From the NCBI RefSeq assembly GCF_900060185.1, contig NZ_FIZY01000007.1, forward strand, positions 1 through 64,000: DNA of 64,000 nucleotides. Reading direction: 5' to 3'. The notes below the pieces were generated by a model. It worked only from the letters and a program-made list of their open reading frames with translations. It had not been told where the DNA came from and searched no databases. Source of the DNA: Grimontia marina (lineage in GTDB: Bacteria; Pseudomonadota; Gammaproteobacteria; Enterobacterales; Vibrionaceae). The translations under genes and the position numbers were made by a program. Positions 9,023 through 17,083 of this stretch are shown here, piece by piece. Each line of letters opens with the position of its first letter. Position 1 is the first letter of the stretch.

Positions 9023-9550
9023 CTATGCGGCATGTGAAAGTGATGCAAGTAACTTGTCGCGGTCAACGTAGCAGGTGTTTACTGGGTAGACGTTGAATGG
9101 ACGCCAGATAAGAAGCTGGCTCCCTTTATTGTTGCCTTTGACAGGTAATCCCGTTGCAGCATTGATAAAGGCAAGACGACCGCCGGTGATAATGCGCACT
9201 TCCGCACAATGGCGAATGGCCTGTTTAAACCAGCCGACACTTTGATCCTGCGGGACGAGCATGACGCAACCGATACCTTGTTTTGCTTGTTGGCTTGCCT
9301 TCTCGACCCAAGGCTTGATATTGGAGTAGGGCGGATTGCACCAGGCGTAACTCATTGCAGGTGCATCCCAGTTTGCGCTCAGTCCACAGCTTTTCTCTGT
9401 GTGGTACTGTTCGCAAAGGTGATTATCATCACTGGCCGCGACATCAATGGCAAAATGAAACTCGTTGTCGAGTGCCTTAAATAATGTATGTGGCGTTCGC
9501 CATTTGTCACGATGTTCAGGGGGCGTGTTTGAGCCTGTGAAGTCGGTCAT
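9023..9550 (-). CDS. Phage DNA N6-adenine methyltransferase (Dam-like)
   Basis: Phage-type DNA N-6-adenine methyltransferase (PF05869 family), 175 residues. Visible motifs are DKWRTP near the N terminus, the AdoMet-binding acidic DVAASDDN segment and the catalytic NPPY (within AWCNPPYSNIKPW). It may protect phage DNA from restriction or modulate gene expression. It overlaps the upstream gene by 4 bases. The start is preceded on its strand by GAGGTAACGACC, an initiation sequence that recurs before other genes of this phage. Confidence 0.92.
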   Translation of the reverse strand: MTDFTGSNTPPEHRDKWRTPHTLFKALDNEFHFAIDVAASDDNHLCEQYHTEKSCGLSANWDAPAMSYAWCNPPYSNIKPWVEKASQQAKQGIGCVMLVPQDQSVGWFKQAIRHCAEVRIITGGRLAFINAATGLPVKGNNKGSQLLIWRPFNVYPVNTCYVDRDKLLASLSHAA

Positions 9551-9936
9551 TGGTCGTTACCTCGTATGAGTTTGGCAATGGTTCTTTTGCCCTGGTCGTT
9601 GTAGTGAAAGGTTTCTATTTGCTTACGAGAATTGGCAGCCTGGTCTAATCGCCATTCCCCGTATTTTTCGCACTTGATGCCATGCGCGTTGGCCGTTTTA
9701 CCCACCTTTTGGGCTGACACTCCGAGCTCAAGGGCGATGTCTGTAGCGGTGTAGTGTCGGACTGTTGTGATAGGGATATCCCAACCAGCGGTGACAAGCG
9801 CGGCGATGGCTTTATCAGATAGCCGGCAGGCAGAAAGTAGCGTCAGTGCAACGTCCAAGCTGCATGTCTCGCAGTATGCTTCAAAGGTTGTGTAAGAAAC
9901 CGCGCGCGCTTTTTGGCAGCGGGAACAAGTCGTCAT
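9547..9936 (-). CDS. Phage zinc-finger/HTH protein of unknown function
   Basis: A 129-residue protein not recognised as a named family. It has a CxxC pair near the N terminus (TCSRCQ) and a second (YCETCS), suggesting a small zinc ribbon, then a helix-turn-helix-like stretch TATDIALELGVSAQKVGKTANAHG resembling phage transcription-factor HTH motifs. A GGAGGT ribosome site lies 9 bases before the ATG. It is co-transcribed with dam (ATGA overlap), so it may regulate or assist in the same module. Confidence 0.7.
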   Translation of the reverse strand: MTTCSRCQKARAVSYTTFEAYCETCSLDVALTLLSACRLSDKAIAALVTAGWDIPITTVRHYTATDIALELGVSAQKVGKTANAHGIKCEKYGEWRLDQAANSRKQIETFHYNDQGKRTIAKLIRGNDQ

Positions 9937-10059
9937 GGAAAGCTACCTCCATGGTCGAAAGTAGCTTTGTTAGGTGAGGGTAGGAAGGGTCTGAGGTTTT
10001 CTTAGATACACTTTTGTCATCTGGGCAGAATTTTCACTGTTAATACAAACAGTTTAATC

Positions 10060-10236
10060 AAAGGTGTCGCATAATACCGAAGCACGCCGTTTTGGGGTGT
10101 TTTCACAAGGTCAATTTTGGCACTGCGAGAAAAGCTTTAAAAACATAGGGAAAGCCACTTTTAAGATACAGTGGCTTGTTATTGGTAGACACAGTGGTGT
10201 GTTTAATCGCCCCATTTTGGTATTAAATACACTGTT
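10060..10236. repeat. Left-end repeat L, copy 1
   Basis: About 180-bp repeat starting AAAGGTGTCGCATAATACCG and ending AATACACTGTTA. Near-identical copies lie at 11273-11452 and 40052-40231. Each stands directly upstream of the first gene of an accessory unit (LysE, PhzF and the 40250 gene). The short overlapping frames inside it are not convincing genes. CACTGTT occurs both about 25 bases before the repeat and at its right end. Confidence 0.85.
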
Positions 10237-10278
10237 AGTTTTTAGTAAAGTTGGGCATCTACTAAAGAGGAAATAAAA

Positions 10279-10923
10279 GTGATAGATCTTTTTTCACTAT
10301 TAAGTATTGGTATAGCGTTTTTTGTTATAGCTGTTTCTCCTGGGCCAGCAAATATTTCCAATGCAACCATCGCTATGAGTAAAGGTCGAAGGACAAGCCT
10401 AATTTATGGTGCGGGACTTTCTACTGGTCTAGTTTTCTGGGGAGTTGTTGCAGCAAGTGGTATGGGAGCTATTCTTCAAAGTTCTGTTTATTTATTAATG
10501 GCACTGAAAGTTTTTGGTGGTTTATACCTATTAAGGCTTGCTTTTCTGTCTGCTAAAGAAAGTATGAAACCTAATTCAACTAACGTAGGAATGATTGAAG
10601 AAACTTTTTCAGGTAAAAAATGGTTTTTACGTGGGGTTATTATGAATATCTCTAACCCTAAAACAGTAATCGCTTGGATGGCTGCACTTTCTGTTGGCTT
10701 GAATTCAAATGACGGGATCTTTTCTGTTATTTCAGGATTGGTAGTTTGTATCATTGTAGGGTTTGCTACAAATGGTATGTATTCAATATGCTTCTCATAT
10801 AGTAGAGTTATGAACTGGTATCAACGTGCAAGTCGATGGATAAATGGTGTTACTTCATTTTTGTTTACTATTGCAGGCATTGGATTGCTTCGTTCAGCCT
10901 TTAACCGCAGCTCAATGTCGTAA
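10279..10923 (+). CDS. LysE/RhtB-family exporter
   Basis: Inner-membrane transporter of the LysE/RhtB amino-acid exporter family, 214 residues. The N-terminal signature SPGPANISNATIAMSKGRRTS is characteristic, and there are about six hydrophobic segments. The GTG start at 10279 follows AAAGAGGAAATAAAA, a good ribosome site. It sits alone in a small unit bounded by repeat L on the left and repeat R on the right, with AT-rich codons unlike the phage genes. The exported substrate cannot be inferred. Confidence 0.88.
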   Translation: MIDLFSLLSIGIAFFVIAVSPGPANISNATIAMSKGRRTSLIYGAGLSTGLVFWGVVAASGMGAILQSSVYLLMALKVFGGLYLLRLAFLSAKESMKPNSTNVGMIEETFSGKKWFLRGVIMNISNPKTVIAWMAALSVGLNSNDGIFSVISGLVVCIIVGFATNGMYSICFSYSRVMNWYQRASRWINGVTSFLFTIAGIGLLRSAFNRSSMS

Positions 10924-10929
10924 TAAAAA

Positions 10930-11042
10930 CTAACAAATAAGAATAAGTGTCGCGTAGCCGACACTTTATTTGGGTGTTGAACAAGCCCGTCCTTTATTAA
11001 GTAAATTGCTCGGATGAGCACGGTGTGGATGTAGGCCCGTCA
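10930..11042. repeat. Right-end repeat R, copy 1
   Basis: Begins CTAACAAATAAGAATAAG just after the LysE stop and contains the hairpin AGTGTCG-CGTAGC-CGACACT, then TTATTTGGGTGTTGAACAAG. A second long copy is at 15993-16111 and a short one at 41097-41144. The start (TAACAAA) resembles an attC R'' core, but the far end lacks clear pairing, so I treat it as a separate repeat. Confidence 0.75.
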
Positions 11043-11171
11043 GTTTTGTTAGGGCGAACGTCGCCATAGTTGTAGTTATCCGAATTTAACAGTTTAGTGC
11101 TTCAACTCTAACTGGTTTCTGTCCATACTCGTGTCAGCCCGATCTGTTCTGGCACGTTTATGCCCCAAAGT

Positions 11172-11263
11172 GAGCCAGCATCATTTTTGATGAGGAGTTT
11201 AACAGTCTCCTATTCACCCTACTTTTTGTAATCCGAAACGTGCTTTTCCACTGTTGATACACT
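11172..11263. repeat. Leader repeat K, copy 1
   Basis: About 92 bp containing AGCCAGCATCATTTTTGATG and CTCCTATTCACC, ending in GTTGATACAC. A diverged copy is at 27699-27790 upstream of another accessory gene. The remaining sequence between repeat R and this repeat (11043-11171) shows no gene. Confidence 0.65.
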
Positions 11264-11272
11264 CAGTTGATG

Positions 11273-11452
11273 AAAAGGTGTCGCATAATACCGAAGTACG
11301 CCGTTTTGGGGTGTTTTCACAAGGCCATTTTTAGCACTATGAGAAAGGGCTTTAAAAACATAGGGAAAGCTACTTTTAAGATACAGTGGCTTGTTATTAT
11401 TGGACAAAATGGTGTGTTTAATCGCCCCATTCTGGTGTTGAATACACTGTTA
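11273..11452. repeat. Left-end repeat L, copy 2
   Basis: Same 180-bp repeat as at 10060 and 40052. Here it follows leader repeat K directly and precedes the PhzF-like gene. Confidence 0.85.
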
Positions 11453-11474
11453 TAAAGCAAATGGAGTTTATACG

Positions 11475-12266
11475 TTGGAAATGGATATTTTCGTAGTTGA
11501 TGCGTTTACAGCTCAACAGTTTAAAGGTAACCCAGCAGCAGTAGTTCCAGTCGAAGATTGGCTTCCTGACGAGCTAATGCAAAATATAGCAGCTGAAAAT
11601 AACTTATCAGAAACTGCCTATATAAAAAATGTCGGTGCTAATCAGTATGAAATTCGCTGGTTTTCCCCACTGACAGAAATGGATTTCTGCGGTCATGCGA
11701 CTTTAGCATCTGCTCATGTATTGTTTAATGAGTTCGGTGCTGAAAACCAAATCGAGTTCATTACAAAAGAAGTCGGAAACTTAAATGTCATTCTCAATGC
11801 ACAGAATGAAATTGAAATGACTTTCCCCAACCAGAAACCTGAGGTTGTTTCTACAATCCCGACACAACTACTGAATGGACTATCTAACGAGCCGATAGAG
11901 GTTCTCAAAAATAGGCAAGCCTACTTTGCCGTCTTTGCTAGTGAGCAAGAAGTGTTGGACATCACTTATATCTCTGCGCAATTGAAACAGCTTGCACCGT
12001 TAGACGTTGTAGTCACTGCTAAATCCGATAAGTATGATTTCGTATCACGTTACTTTTGGCCAGCAAACGGTGGTGACGAAGACCCAGTTACAGGTTCTAT
12101 TCATTCTGGTTTGGCTCCTTATTGGGCTGACAAATTGGATAAAGCCGATTTAGTTGCCTACCAAGCCTCCAAAAGAGGTGGTGTAGTGAAGTGCTGTGTT
12201 TCAGACGGGACTGTTGTTCTATCAGGTAAAGGTGTTCTTTATCTAAAAGGCAAGATTAACGTTTAG
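11475..12266 (+). CDS. PhzF-family epimerase/isomerase
   Basis: Member of the PhzF/DapF-like fold family, many of which are isomerases of unknown substrate; 263 residues. Family motifs are FVVDAFTAQQFKGNPAAVV at the N terminus, NNLSETAYI with the catalytic Glu, the WFSPLTEMDFCGHATLA block, and GGDEDPVTGSIHSGLAPYW near residue 200. The TTG at 11475 has GGAG 8 bases upstream; an ATG at 11481 is an alternative. First gene of the largest cassette series, followed by an attC site. Confidence 0.88.
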   Translation: MEMDIFVVDAFTAQQFKGNPAAVVPVEDWLPDELMQNIAAENNLSETAYIKNVGANQYEIRWFSPLTEMDFCGHATLASAHVLFNEFGAENQIEFITKEVGNLNVILNAQNEIEMTFPNQKPEVVSTIPTQLLNGLSNEPIEVLKNRQAYFAVFASEQEVLDITYISAQLKQLAPLDVVVTAKSDKYDFVSRYFWPANGGDEDPVTGSIHSGLAPYWADKLDKADLVAYQASKRGGVVKCCVSDGTVVLSGKGVLYLKGKINV

Positions 12267-12278
12267 TGGAAATCTGCT

Positions 12279-12383
12279 TTATAACAAAGCGTTCAAGACG
12301 GATTCCCAACGCTTGGCATTTTCGGTTTGCTTTGAATTTAGTGTTTACGGCACAATGGTTTAGGTTTGGTGGTAGCGTTAGCT
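12279..12383 (+). repeat. attC site 1 (integron cassette recombination site)
   Basis: Starts ATAACAAAGCG (R'') and ends GTAGCGTTAGCT (R'), with internal GACGGATTCCCAACGC and GTTTAGG segments typical of Vibrio cassette sites. A spurious frame across it reads RIPNAWHFRFALNLVF, the well-known DUF3265-type artefact of attC sites. Confidence 0.85.
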
Positions 12384-12394
12384 GTAAGGTCATT

Positions 12395-12763
12395 ATGTAT
12401 TTAGGTAGTTGTCTCTGCGGAGAAGTTAAATATAAGTTGCTAAGTGAGCCTAAAAAGGCCTCAAATTGTCACTGTACGATGTGTCAAAAACAGCATGGAG
12501 CTGCATTTGCAACGTATGCTAGTTTGCCTAAGAACGATCTTGTTTACATATCAGGATTGTCTGCACTAGCTGAATACAATTCATCTGGCAGTATTGTGCG
12601 TAAATTCTGCAAGGTTTGTGGTTCAAGTATGGAGTGGGGGGGTAGTTCTCAGTATCCTGATTGGGTTTCAGTTGCTATTGCCACTTTAGACTCACCTTAC
12701 AAACCCAATAAAATTATTGATATACAAACTGACACAAAGGTTTGTTGGTTAAATTACAGCTAA
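12395..12763 (+). CDS. GFA-family (glutathione-dependent formaldehyde-activating-like) protein
   Basis: Zinc-binding CENP-V/GFA domain protein, 122 residues. Zinc ligands are visible in SCLCGEVKY, NCHCTMCQKQHGAAF and FCKVCGSSM, which is the complete family pattern. The start at MYLGSCLCG was chosen because longer frames run through the attC site. Enzymatic function of most family members is unproven. Lies between two attC sites, so it is a bona fide cassette. Two further GFA genes occur at 15576 and 40679. Confidence 0.88.
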   Translation: MYLGSCLCGEVKYKLLSEPKKASNCHCTMCQKQHGAAFATYASLPKNDLVYISGLSALAEYNSSGSIVRKFCKVCGSSMEWGGSSQYPDWVSVAIATLDSPYKPNKIIDIQTDTKVCWLNYS

Positions 12764-12849
12764 CAAGTTGCTTAAACGGAATAAAAACAGTTGGTTATCG
12801 CTGCGCGATTTTAACCAACCATTTTTATCCGCTTAGCAAGGCGTTAAAT
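12758..12849 (+). repeat. attC site 2
   Basis: Short attC: AGCTAACAAGTTGC at the left pairs with GCTTAGCAAGGCGTTAAAT at the right. The central GGTTGGTTAAAATCG-type palindrome around 12792-12822 makes the stem. Confidence 0.85.
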
Positions 12850-12864
12850 TACAAGGAAAGTTAG

Positions 12865-13371
12865 GTGGAAATAAAGGAAATAAATTCAACCTCCGAGATA
12901 GCAAATGATTTGACTTCTTTGCTGATTGATTGCGTTGAGAGTGGGGCTTCGGTTGGTTTTTTGACCCCAGTCAGTCATCAAGAAGTCGAGTCATATTGGT
13001 CTGGCGTGGAGTCAGATTTAAGTTCTGGTAATCGACGCTTATTTGTTGCACTCGATGATGATGTAGTAGTCGGTGCAGTTCAGCTTTCCTTATGTTCTAA
13101 AGCAAATGGTTCACATCGAGGCGAAGTTGAAAAGCTAATGGTTAAAACAAGCTCACGTGGTCAAGGTGTGAGTAAGAAACTGATGTCACTAATGGAATCA
13201 ACGGCATCAGAAATTGGGTTGCAGTTATTGGTGTTAGATACTCGACTTGGTGATGTGGCATCATTGTTATATCGTTCAGTTGGTTACACTGAGGCAGGAC
13301 AAATTCCTCAGTTTGCACGCAGCTCAAGTGGAAAGTTAGAAGCGACAGTTTACTTCTACAAGCAATTGTAA
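12865..13371 (+). CDS. GNAT-family N-acetyltransferase (cassette)
   Basis: 168-residue protein with the GNAT fold. The acetyl-CoA-binding motif A is VEKLMVKTSSRGQGVSKKLM (Q/RxxGxG/A present), followed by LLVLDTRLGDVASLLYRSVGYTEAG. It begins with GTG at 12865 after AAGGAAAGTTAG. GNAT genes are frequent integron cargo; the substrate (antibiotic, metabolite or protein) cannot be told. Confidence 0.88.
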   Translation: MEIKEINSTSEIANDLTSLLIDCVESGASVGFLTPVSHQEVESYWSGVESDLSSGNRRLFVALDDDVVVGAVQLSLCSKANGSHRGEVEKLMVKTSSRGQGVSKKLMSLMESTASEIGLQLLVLDTRLGDVASLLYRSVGYTEAGQIPQFARSSSGKLEATVYFYKQL

Positions 13372-13498
13372 TTTAACAAACGCCTCAAGAGGGACTGTCA
13401 ACGCGCGGCGTTTCCAGTCCCATTGAGCTGCGGTGGTTGCAGTTGTTGTGTTTGAGTTTAGTGTAATGCGTTGCCAGCCCCTTAGGCGGGCGTTAGGC
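13371..13498 (+). repeat. attC site 3, VCR-type
   Basis: About 128 bp and almost identical to the V. cholerae repeat consensus: TTTAACAAACGCCTCAAGAG at the left, GTTGTTGTGTTTGAGTTTAG in the middle and CCCCTTAGGCGGGCGTTAGG at the right. This is the clearest integron site in the window. Confidence 0.95.
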
Positions 13499-13511
13499 TT
13501 TTGGAGAAAAC

Positions 13512-13949
13512 ATGGATATTTCCCTTAGGCGTGCGAGTGAGGAAGATATTCCTTTTTTGCTGTCATTACGTGATCAAACGATGAGGCAGTATTTAGAAGA
13601 AGTAGGCATGCCAACGTCTGCTGAAGAATATGAAAAACGAATACGCTTTGAATTTTCTCATGCGAAAATCGTTGAATTGGATGGTAAGCCTGTTGGGCTG
13701 TTCAAAGCCACTTACACCGAAGAACTTAACTATTGGTATTTGGTTCAAATTCAGATTTCTCCTGAGTTTCAAGGTTTGAAAATTGGCAGTAAGCTAATTC
13801 TTAACCTAATTGCTAAAGCGGCAACAACGAAATCTAAGGTTGGGTTAAGCGTGATTGAAACGAATCCAGCTAAGCAACTGTATTTGAGGTTAGGTTTTGA
13901 AGTTGTGAAAAGGTCTGGGGATGAGCTCTTGCTTGAGCTACAAACCTAA
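13512..13949 (+). CDS. GNAT-family N-acetyltransferase (cassette)
   Basis: 145-residue GNAT protein. Motif A reads VQIQISPEFQGLKIGSKLI (QxxxIG form), then the C-terminal strand GLSVIETNPAKQLYLRLGFEVV, typical of the family. The ATG follows GGAGAAAAC. It differs from the upstream GNAT gene, so it is not a recent duplicate. Bounded by attC sites on both sides. Confidence 0.88.
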   Translation: MDISLRRASEEDIPFLLSLRDQTMRQYLEEVGMPTSAEEYEKRIRFEFSHAKIVELDGKPVGLFKATYTEELNYWYLVQIQISPEFQGLKIGSKLILNLIAKAATTKSKVGLSVIETNPAKQLYLRLGFEVVKRSGDELLLELQT

Positions 13950-14062
13950 CAAGCGAATGAACGAGGGACGTTTACTCGTGGCGCACTTTTTCAAAGAAAT
14001 GCTGTGATTTAGGCGTTTCAGTCAGGTTGGGCTGGTAAACGCCCGTTATTCGAACGTTATAT
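13944..14062 (+). repeat. attC site 4
   Basis: ACCTAACAAGCGAATGAACG at the left, TTTAGGCGTTTCAG in the middle, and AAACGCCCGTTATTCGAACG with R' GTTATAT at the right. Confidence 0.85.
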
Positions 14063-14077
14063 GCAATGGAGAGTTAA

Positions 14078-14371
14078 GTGTTTATCGTATCCTTAACATA
14101 CAAAGCGGAATTATCAGAAGTTGATCAATATATTGAAGCTCACGTTACATTCCTTGAAAAGTATTATGCGGCAGGTAAGTTTATTGCTTCAGGGCGAAAA
14201 GTTCCTCGAACAGGAGGAGTTATACTTGTAAATGCTATTAATAAAGCAGAAGTGGACTCGATAATAAAAGAAGATCCATTTTATATCTCGAATGTGGCTG
14301 ACTATGAAGTGACGGAGTTTATACCAACCATGGCAGCGAAAGAATTTGATGCCATTAAAAATTGCATATAA
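14078..14371 (+). CDS. YciI-like protein (cassette)
   Basis: 97-residue protein of the YCII-related ferredoxin-like fold. The pattern FIVSLTYKAELSEVDQYIEAHVTFLEKYYAAGKFIASG followed by GGVILVNA and IIKEDPFYISNVADYEVTEFIP matches the family. The conserved His (AHVTFL) and Asp (EDPF) are present. GTG start with GGAGAG 5 bases upstream. Many YciI proteins are uncharacterised; a dehydrochlorinase or lactonase-like role is known only in some. Confidence 0.85.
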   Translation: MFIVSLTYKAELSEVDQYIEAHVTFLEKYYAAGKFIASGRKVPRTGGVILVNAINKAEVDSIIKEDPFYISNVADYEVTEFIPTMAAKEFDAIKNCI

Positions 14372-14488
14372 CAAGGCAATCAACGCGGGACGCTTTGTCA
14401 CTGCGGCAGCTTTTCAAAGTGTTGTGAATACAAGGTATTAAAGCGGTTTTGGGCGGTTTGATAAGCGCCCGTTATTGCGACGTTGGTA
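14366..14488 (+). repeat. attC site 5
   Basis: ATATAACAAGGCAATCAACG at the left and AAGCGCCCGTTATTGCGACG at the right. A close relative lies at 40527-40647, more than 26 kb away in the third accessory block. Confidence 0.85.
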
Positions 14489-14552
14489 TAAATCTTTAAT
14501 TAAGAATAAGTCGTTTTAGAAAATTGAGTAAATCTAGAGGAAATAATTTTAG

Positions 14553-15038
14553 ATGCGTTTAATTACAATAATATTAATTACAGTTGTACTATGTAGTTGT
14601 GAAGGAAATCATATTAAAGACTCCTTAAAGGGACAGGCCACTTTGCAAAACTCAAGCAAAGAGATAAAACATGGGCCTCGTTTAATCGAGTGGTATGGTT
14701 TATCTTTTGAAAGTATCGGTAACAAAAAACTCAGACATAGTTTTAATGAGAGAAAAGTTGATGCTGGCCATCAAGTTTTTTCAGGTAGAAAAGATGTTGT
14801 TGGAAAAGTTATTTATAGCTCAAATATTAGTTGGCTAGCCCCAATAGAACCTTCTTGGGAATCCTATTTTACCTTTTCCTTAAATATTCAACCTGGAGAA
14901 ACATATACACTGCAAAGCGAAGTTAACAATGGCATTGCTATACTATGGGTTGTTAATTCTAAAGGTGATACGGTCATTGAACCTCTCAAAAAGACCATGA
15001 AATTAACACCTTGGAGCTCTCGTCAGAATAATAAATGA
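14553..15038 (+). CDS. Putative lipoprotein, unknown function (cassette)
   Basis: 161 residues with an N-terminal signal MRLITIILITVVLCSC, in which Cys16 in LCSC is a plausible lipobox cysteine. The mature part is hydrophilic and I do not recognise a domain. Strongly AT-rich like other cassettes and bounded by attC sites. Probably envelope-located. Confidence 0.7.
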   Translation: MRLITIILITVVLCSCEGNHIKDSLKGQATLQNSSKEIKHGPRLIEWYGLSFESIGNKKLRHSFNERKVDAGHQVFSGRKDVVGKVIYSSNISWLAPIEPSWESYFTFSLNIQPGETYTLQSEVNNGIAILWVVNSKGDTVIEPLKKTMKLTPWSSRQNNK

Positions 15039-15055
15039 ATAGTAATACCTAAATA

Positions 15056-15131
15056 TACATAATAAGCCAATTAACTTTGCCCCTTCGGGGCCGGACGGCG
15101 CAAAGCGCCGCCGGTTATTGGGGCGTTGGTC
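15056..15131 (+). repeat. attC site 6
   Basis: Short attC: AATAAGCCAATTAAC at the left, GGCGCAAAGCGCC palindrome in the middle and GGTTATTGGGGCGTTGGTC at the right. The left core is degenerate. Confidence 0.75.
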
Positions 15132-15134
15132 TCT

Positions 15135-15482
15135 ATGAAATTAGATCGAACTAAAGAGTTACTTCACGGATCAATTAATGAGTTAGAGCCTTACGAGGCT
15201 TTGGTTCATATATTGGAGTCGGTGATAGAGCTTGTAAAAATTCCAGGTAACGACTTTTGTTGGTCTTACTGGGAAAACTCAGATGAGGCAGCCAGAGAAA
15301 TTACAAAATTATTGACCATGGTAAAGTCATATACATTACCGGAGCGAGTTGAGGTTAGTGTTCTGTTTGCGCCCACAGGTCCCCTACAAGAGGTCAGTTT
15401 AAGTAGTGGTTGGGCGAAGCCATTTCTTAAAGTCGCAGAGAAATATGATCAAGTAGAGAAGCTATTATGGCCAAACAGTTAA
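15135..15482 (+). CDS. Hypothetical cassette protein
   Basis: 115-residue acidic soluble protein starting MKLDRTKELLHGS; not recognised. An upstream TTG at 15126 lies inside the attC core, so the ATG at 15135 is preferred. It contains an aromatic-rich FCWSYWENSDEAAREI segment. Flanked by attC sites on both sides, hence a genuine cassette gene. Confidence 0.7.
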   Translation: MKLDRTKELLHGSINELEPYEALVHILESVIELVKIPGNDFCWSYWENSDEAAREITKLLTMVKSYTLPERVEVSVLFAPTGPLQEVSLSSGWAKPFLKVAEKYDQVEKLLWPNS

Positions 15483-15552
15483 CAAGGCCAATCAGCATCG
15501 CCCCTTCGGGGCTGGACCTCGCTTCGCTCGGCCGCTGTTGGCGGCGTTAGGT
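15477..15552 (+). repeat. attC site 7
   Basis: AGTTAACAAGGCCAATCAGC at the left, CGCTTCGCTCGG in the middle and GCTGTTGGCGGCGTTAGGT at the right. Confidence 0.85.
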
Positions 15553-15575
15553 GCCTTGGAAATGGAAAGGATTAA

Positions 15576-15977
15576 ATGAATTACTCATCAACATGCGATT
15601 GTGGAGAAATAAAGATAAATGTATGTTTCCCTCTCCCAATTGATGAATATCAAGCTCGTGCTTGTGATTGTGACTTTTGCGTGCCCCGCGAACTAGCTTA
15701 CCTTTCAGATGTAAATGGTACTATTTCATTTTCTCCCAGAAACAAAATGAATCAACTCAAGCAAGGCTCTGGACAGGCTACGTTCTGGCAATGCAGCAAC
15801 TGTAAACAAGTGGTCGCCGTTACAAATACCAGCAAAGGGGAAACAAGAGGTGCTGTATCCAAAGCCATTTTTGCAAAAAAGTTTTCTCTTAAACCGTCTG
15901 CTTTTATTAGTCCCAAAAACCTCTCTCCAAAAGAAAAAATTGAACGTTGGCCTACAGTTTGGTCAAAGGTTGTTTAA
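15576..15977 (+). CDS. GFA-family protein (cassette)
   Basis: 133-residue zinc-binding GFA/CENP-V-type protein. Ligand motifs are TCDCGEIKI, ACDCDFCVPR and QCSNCKQVV. The middle motif has CxCxxC in place of the usual CHCxxC, and the third is CxxC without the usual Gly, so it is a divergent member. Preceded by attC 7 and followed by repeat R. Confidence 0.8.
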   Translation: MNYSSTCDCGEIKINVCFPLPIDEYQARACDCDFCVPRELAYLSDVNGTISFSPRNKMNQLKQGSGQATFWQCSNCKQVVAVTNTSKGETRGAVSKAIFAKKFSLKPSAFISPKNLSPKEKIERWPTVWSKVV

Positions 15978-15992
15978 AGTAATGGTTAACGC

Positions 15993-16111
15993 ACCTAACA
16001 AATATGAATAAGTGTCGCGCAGCCGACACTTTATTTGGGTGTTGAACAAGCCCGTCCCTACCTTATTAAGTAAATTGCTCGGATGAGCACAGAGTGGATG
16101 TTGGCCTGTCA
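15993..16111. repeat. Right-end repeat R, copy 2, with attC-like left core
   Basis: ACCTAACAAATATG (matching an attC R'' core) followed by the same AAGTGTCG...CGACACTT hairpin, TTATTTGGGTGTTGAAC and TTAAGTAAATTGCTCGGATG as copy 1. It marks the right end of the long PhzF-to-GFA cassette series. The next 140 bases (16112-16254) show no gene. Confidence 0.8.
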
Positions 16112-16254
16112 CTGATTGACAGGCGAGCGCAGCCAGGAAGTTATCGGGTATCGATTAACTTCAAGGAGTTACGTGTTTGTGTGTCTATCTATCCTCCCGC
16201 TTAGCCTCCTTCGTCTAAATGGCCGCCATTCTCCTTATTCTGTTTGTCTTTCGG

Positions 16255-16416
16255 CTATCTCGGTCGTGCCACGCCCACACAGACCAAGCGCTGCTCCCCG
16301 CACGTAGGGCAACATCGCGTTGTGTGCATGTTGACGGGCGCCTCACGCGGTAAGGTCGAATGTGCCGTGTGAAGCAGCATCAGCTGGATCGTGTGCCGTT
16401 TTTGTTGCGGGTTCAT
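16255..16416 (-). CDS. Small phage protein with CxxC motif
   Basis: 53-residue leftward protein, MNPQQKRHTIQLM..., ending in a TRCCPTCGEQRLVC segment that could bind zinc. The start ATG (16414-16416) has CAGGAGAAACGCC upstream, a good ribosome site. Not recognised; probably part of the leftward early operon that also holds the Hha-like and Ant genes. Confidence 0.55.
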   Translation of the reverse strand: MNPQQKRHTIQLMLLHTAHSTLPREAPVNMHTTRCCPTCGEQRLVCVGVARPR

Positions 16417-16846
16417 GGCGTTTCTCCTGTCTGCTGCCGATGGGCAGGGTTGAGAGAAACGTAGGCGGTAAGATGGCATTCTGCCGCGTAGCGGCTTCGT
16501 TCAACAACTGTTCAAGAGGGATTCGCAACGCGTGGCCTTTATCATGGACCAGGATACGCCAAGGGCGACTGATTACTGTGAGAAAGCGGTATCCATAGAA
16601 GCATTGAAAGAGAGAGTAGGTTACCAGCTACCAGTTGTGACAGAGAGTGCGGAGATGAAAAGTCGGGTGGGGTGTTAGCTCTCCCCCAAATTTCCCGCAT
16701 AACAAAGCGCTCATTTACATCGTGTACTCTTATCACACGCAAAGCGGGCGCCTTGTTTGGCCTTCTCCCGCTAAATCCGCTCTAATCGTTAGTGAGAGCC
16801 CTTCATGCCTTTCTCCGACCAACGCAACGTGTTTGGGCTCTCGAAC
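16417..16846. other. Degraded cassette remnant region
   Basis: Contains an attC-like fragment (TTCAAGAGGGATTCGCAACG at about 16510-16530), then a short rightward frame at 16544-16678 (44 residues, starts MDQDTPRATDY, unrecognised), then another attC-like start (CATAACAAAGCGCTCATTTAC near 16698). No intact cassette gene is supported. It looks like the worn edge of the first accessory block. Confidence 0.5.
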
Positions 16847-17032
16847 CTATCTAGCTGGACCTTCCAGCTCATCCAGTCTTGCCTCATGACCAAGTATTGC
16901 ATCGGCCTTTTCAGCGGTCGTCGCCAGTTTCTTTAGTGCGCCATCAAGCATTAAATCCAATGTATCGACGCTCTTTGCGCGGCGGAAGAAGATGAGCCAG
17001 TCAATGCGGCTTTTAGGGGGGGTGGTTGTCAT
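16847..17032 (-). CDS. Hha/YmoA-family small regulator
   Basis: 61-residue protein resembling Hha/YmoA, the small partners of H-NS. The segment DWLIFFRRAKSVDTLDLML parallels Hha DYLMRLRRCQTIDTLERVI, and HEARLDEL parallels DHRLAEL with similar spacing. Hha proteins bind H-NS and adjust silencing of horizontally acquired DNA. Here the C-terminal extension of Hha is missing. A TATAAT (plus-strand 17062-17067) and AAGGAT ribosome site precede it, so it probably has its own promoter after the terminator of the ant operon. Confidence 0.65.
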   Translation of the reverse strand: MTTTPPKSRIDWLIFFRRAKSVDTLDLMLDGALKKLATTAEKADAILGHEARLDELEGPAR

Positions 17033-17083
17033 GGTTATCCTTTATGCATAAAAGTGCGTATATTATATCATTAGTTGATATTA

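Noticed and set aside
10064-10276. Short frames inside repeat L (about 62-70 residues in each copy)
   Set aside because: They differ in start and frame ends between copies and follow only the DNA repeat; no ribosome sites.
12266-12394. N-terminal extension of the GFA frame through attC (RIPNAWHFRFALNLVF)
   Set aside because: This is the DUF3265-type artefact produced by translating Vibrio attC sites; the GFA domain starts at MYLGSCLCG.
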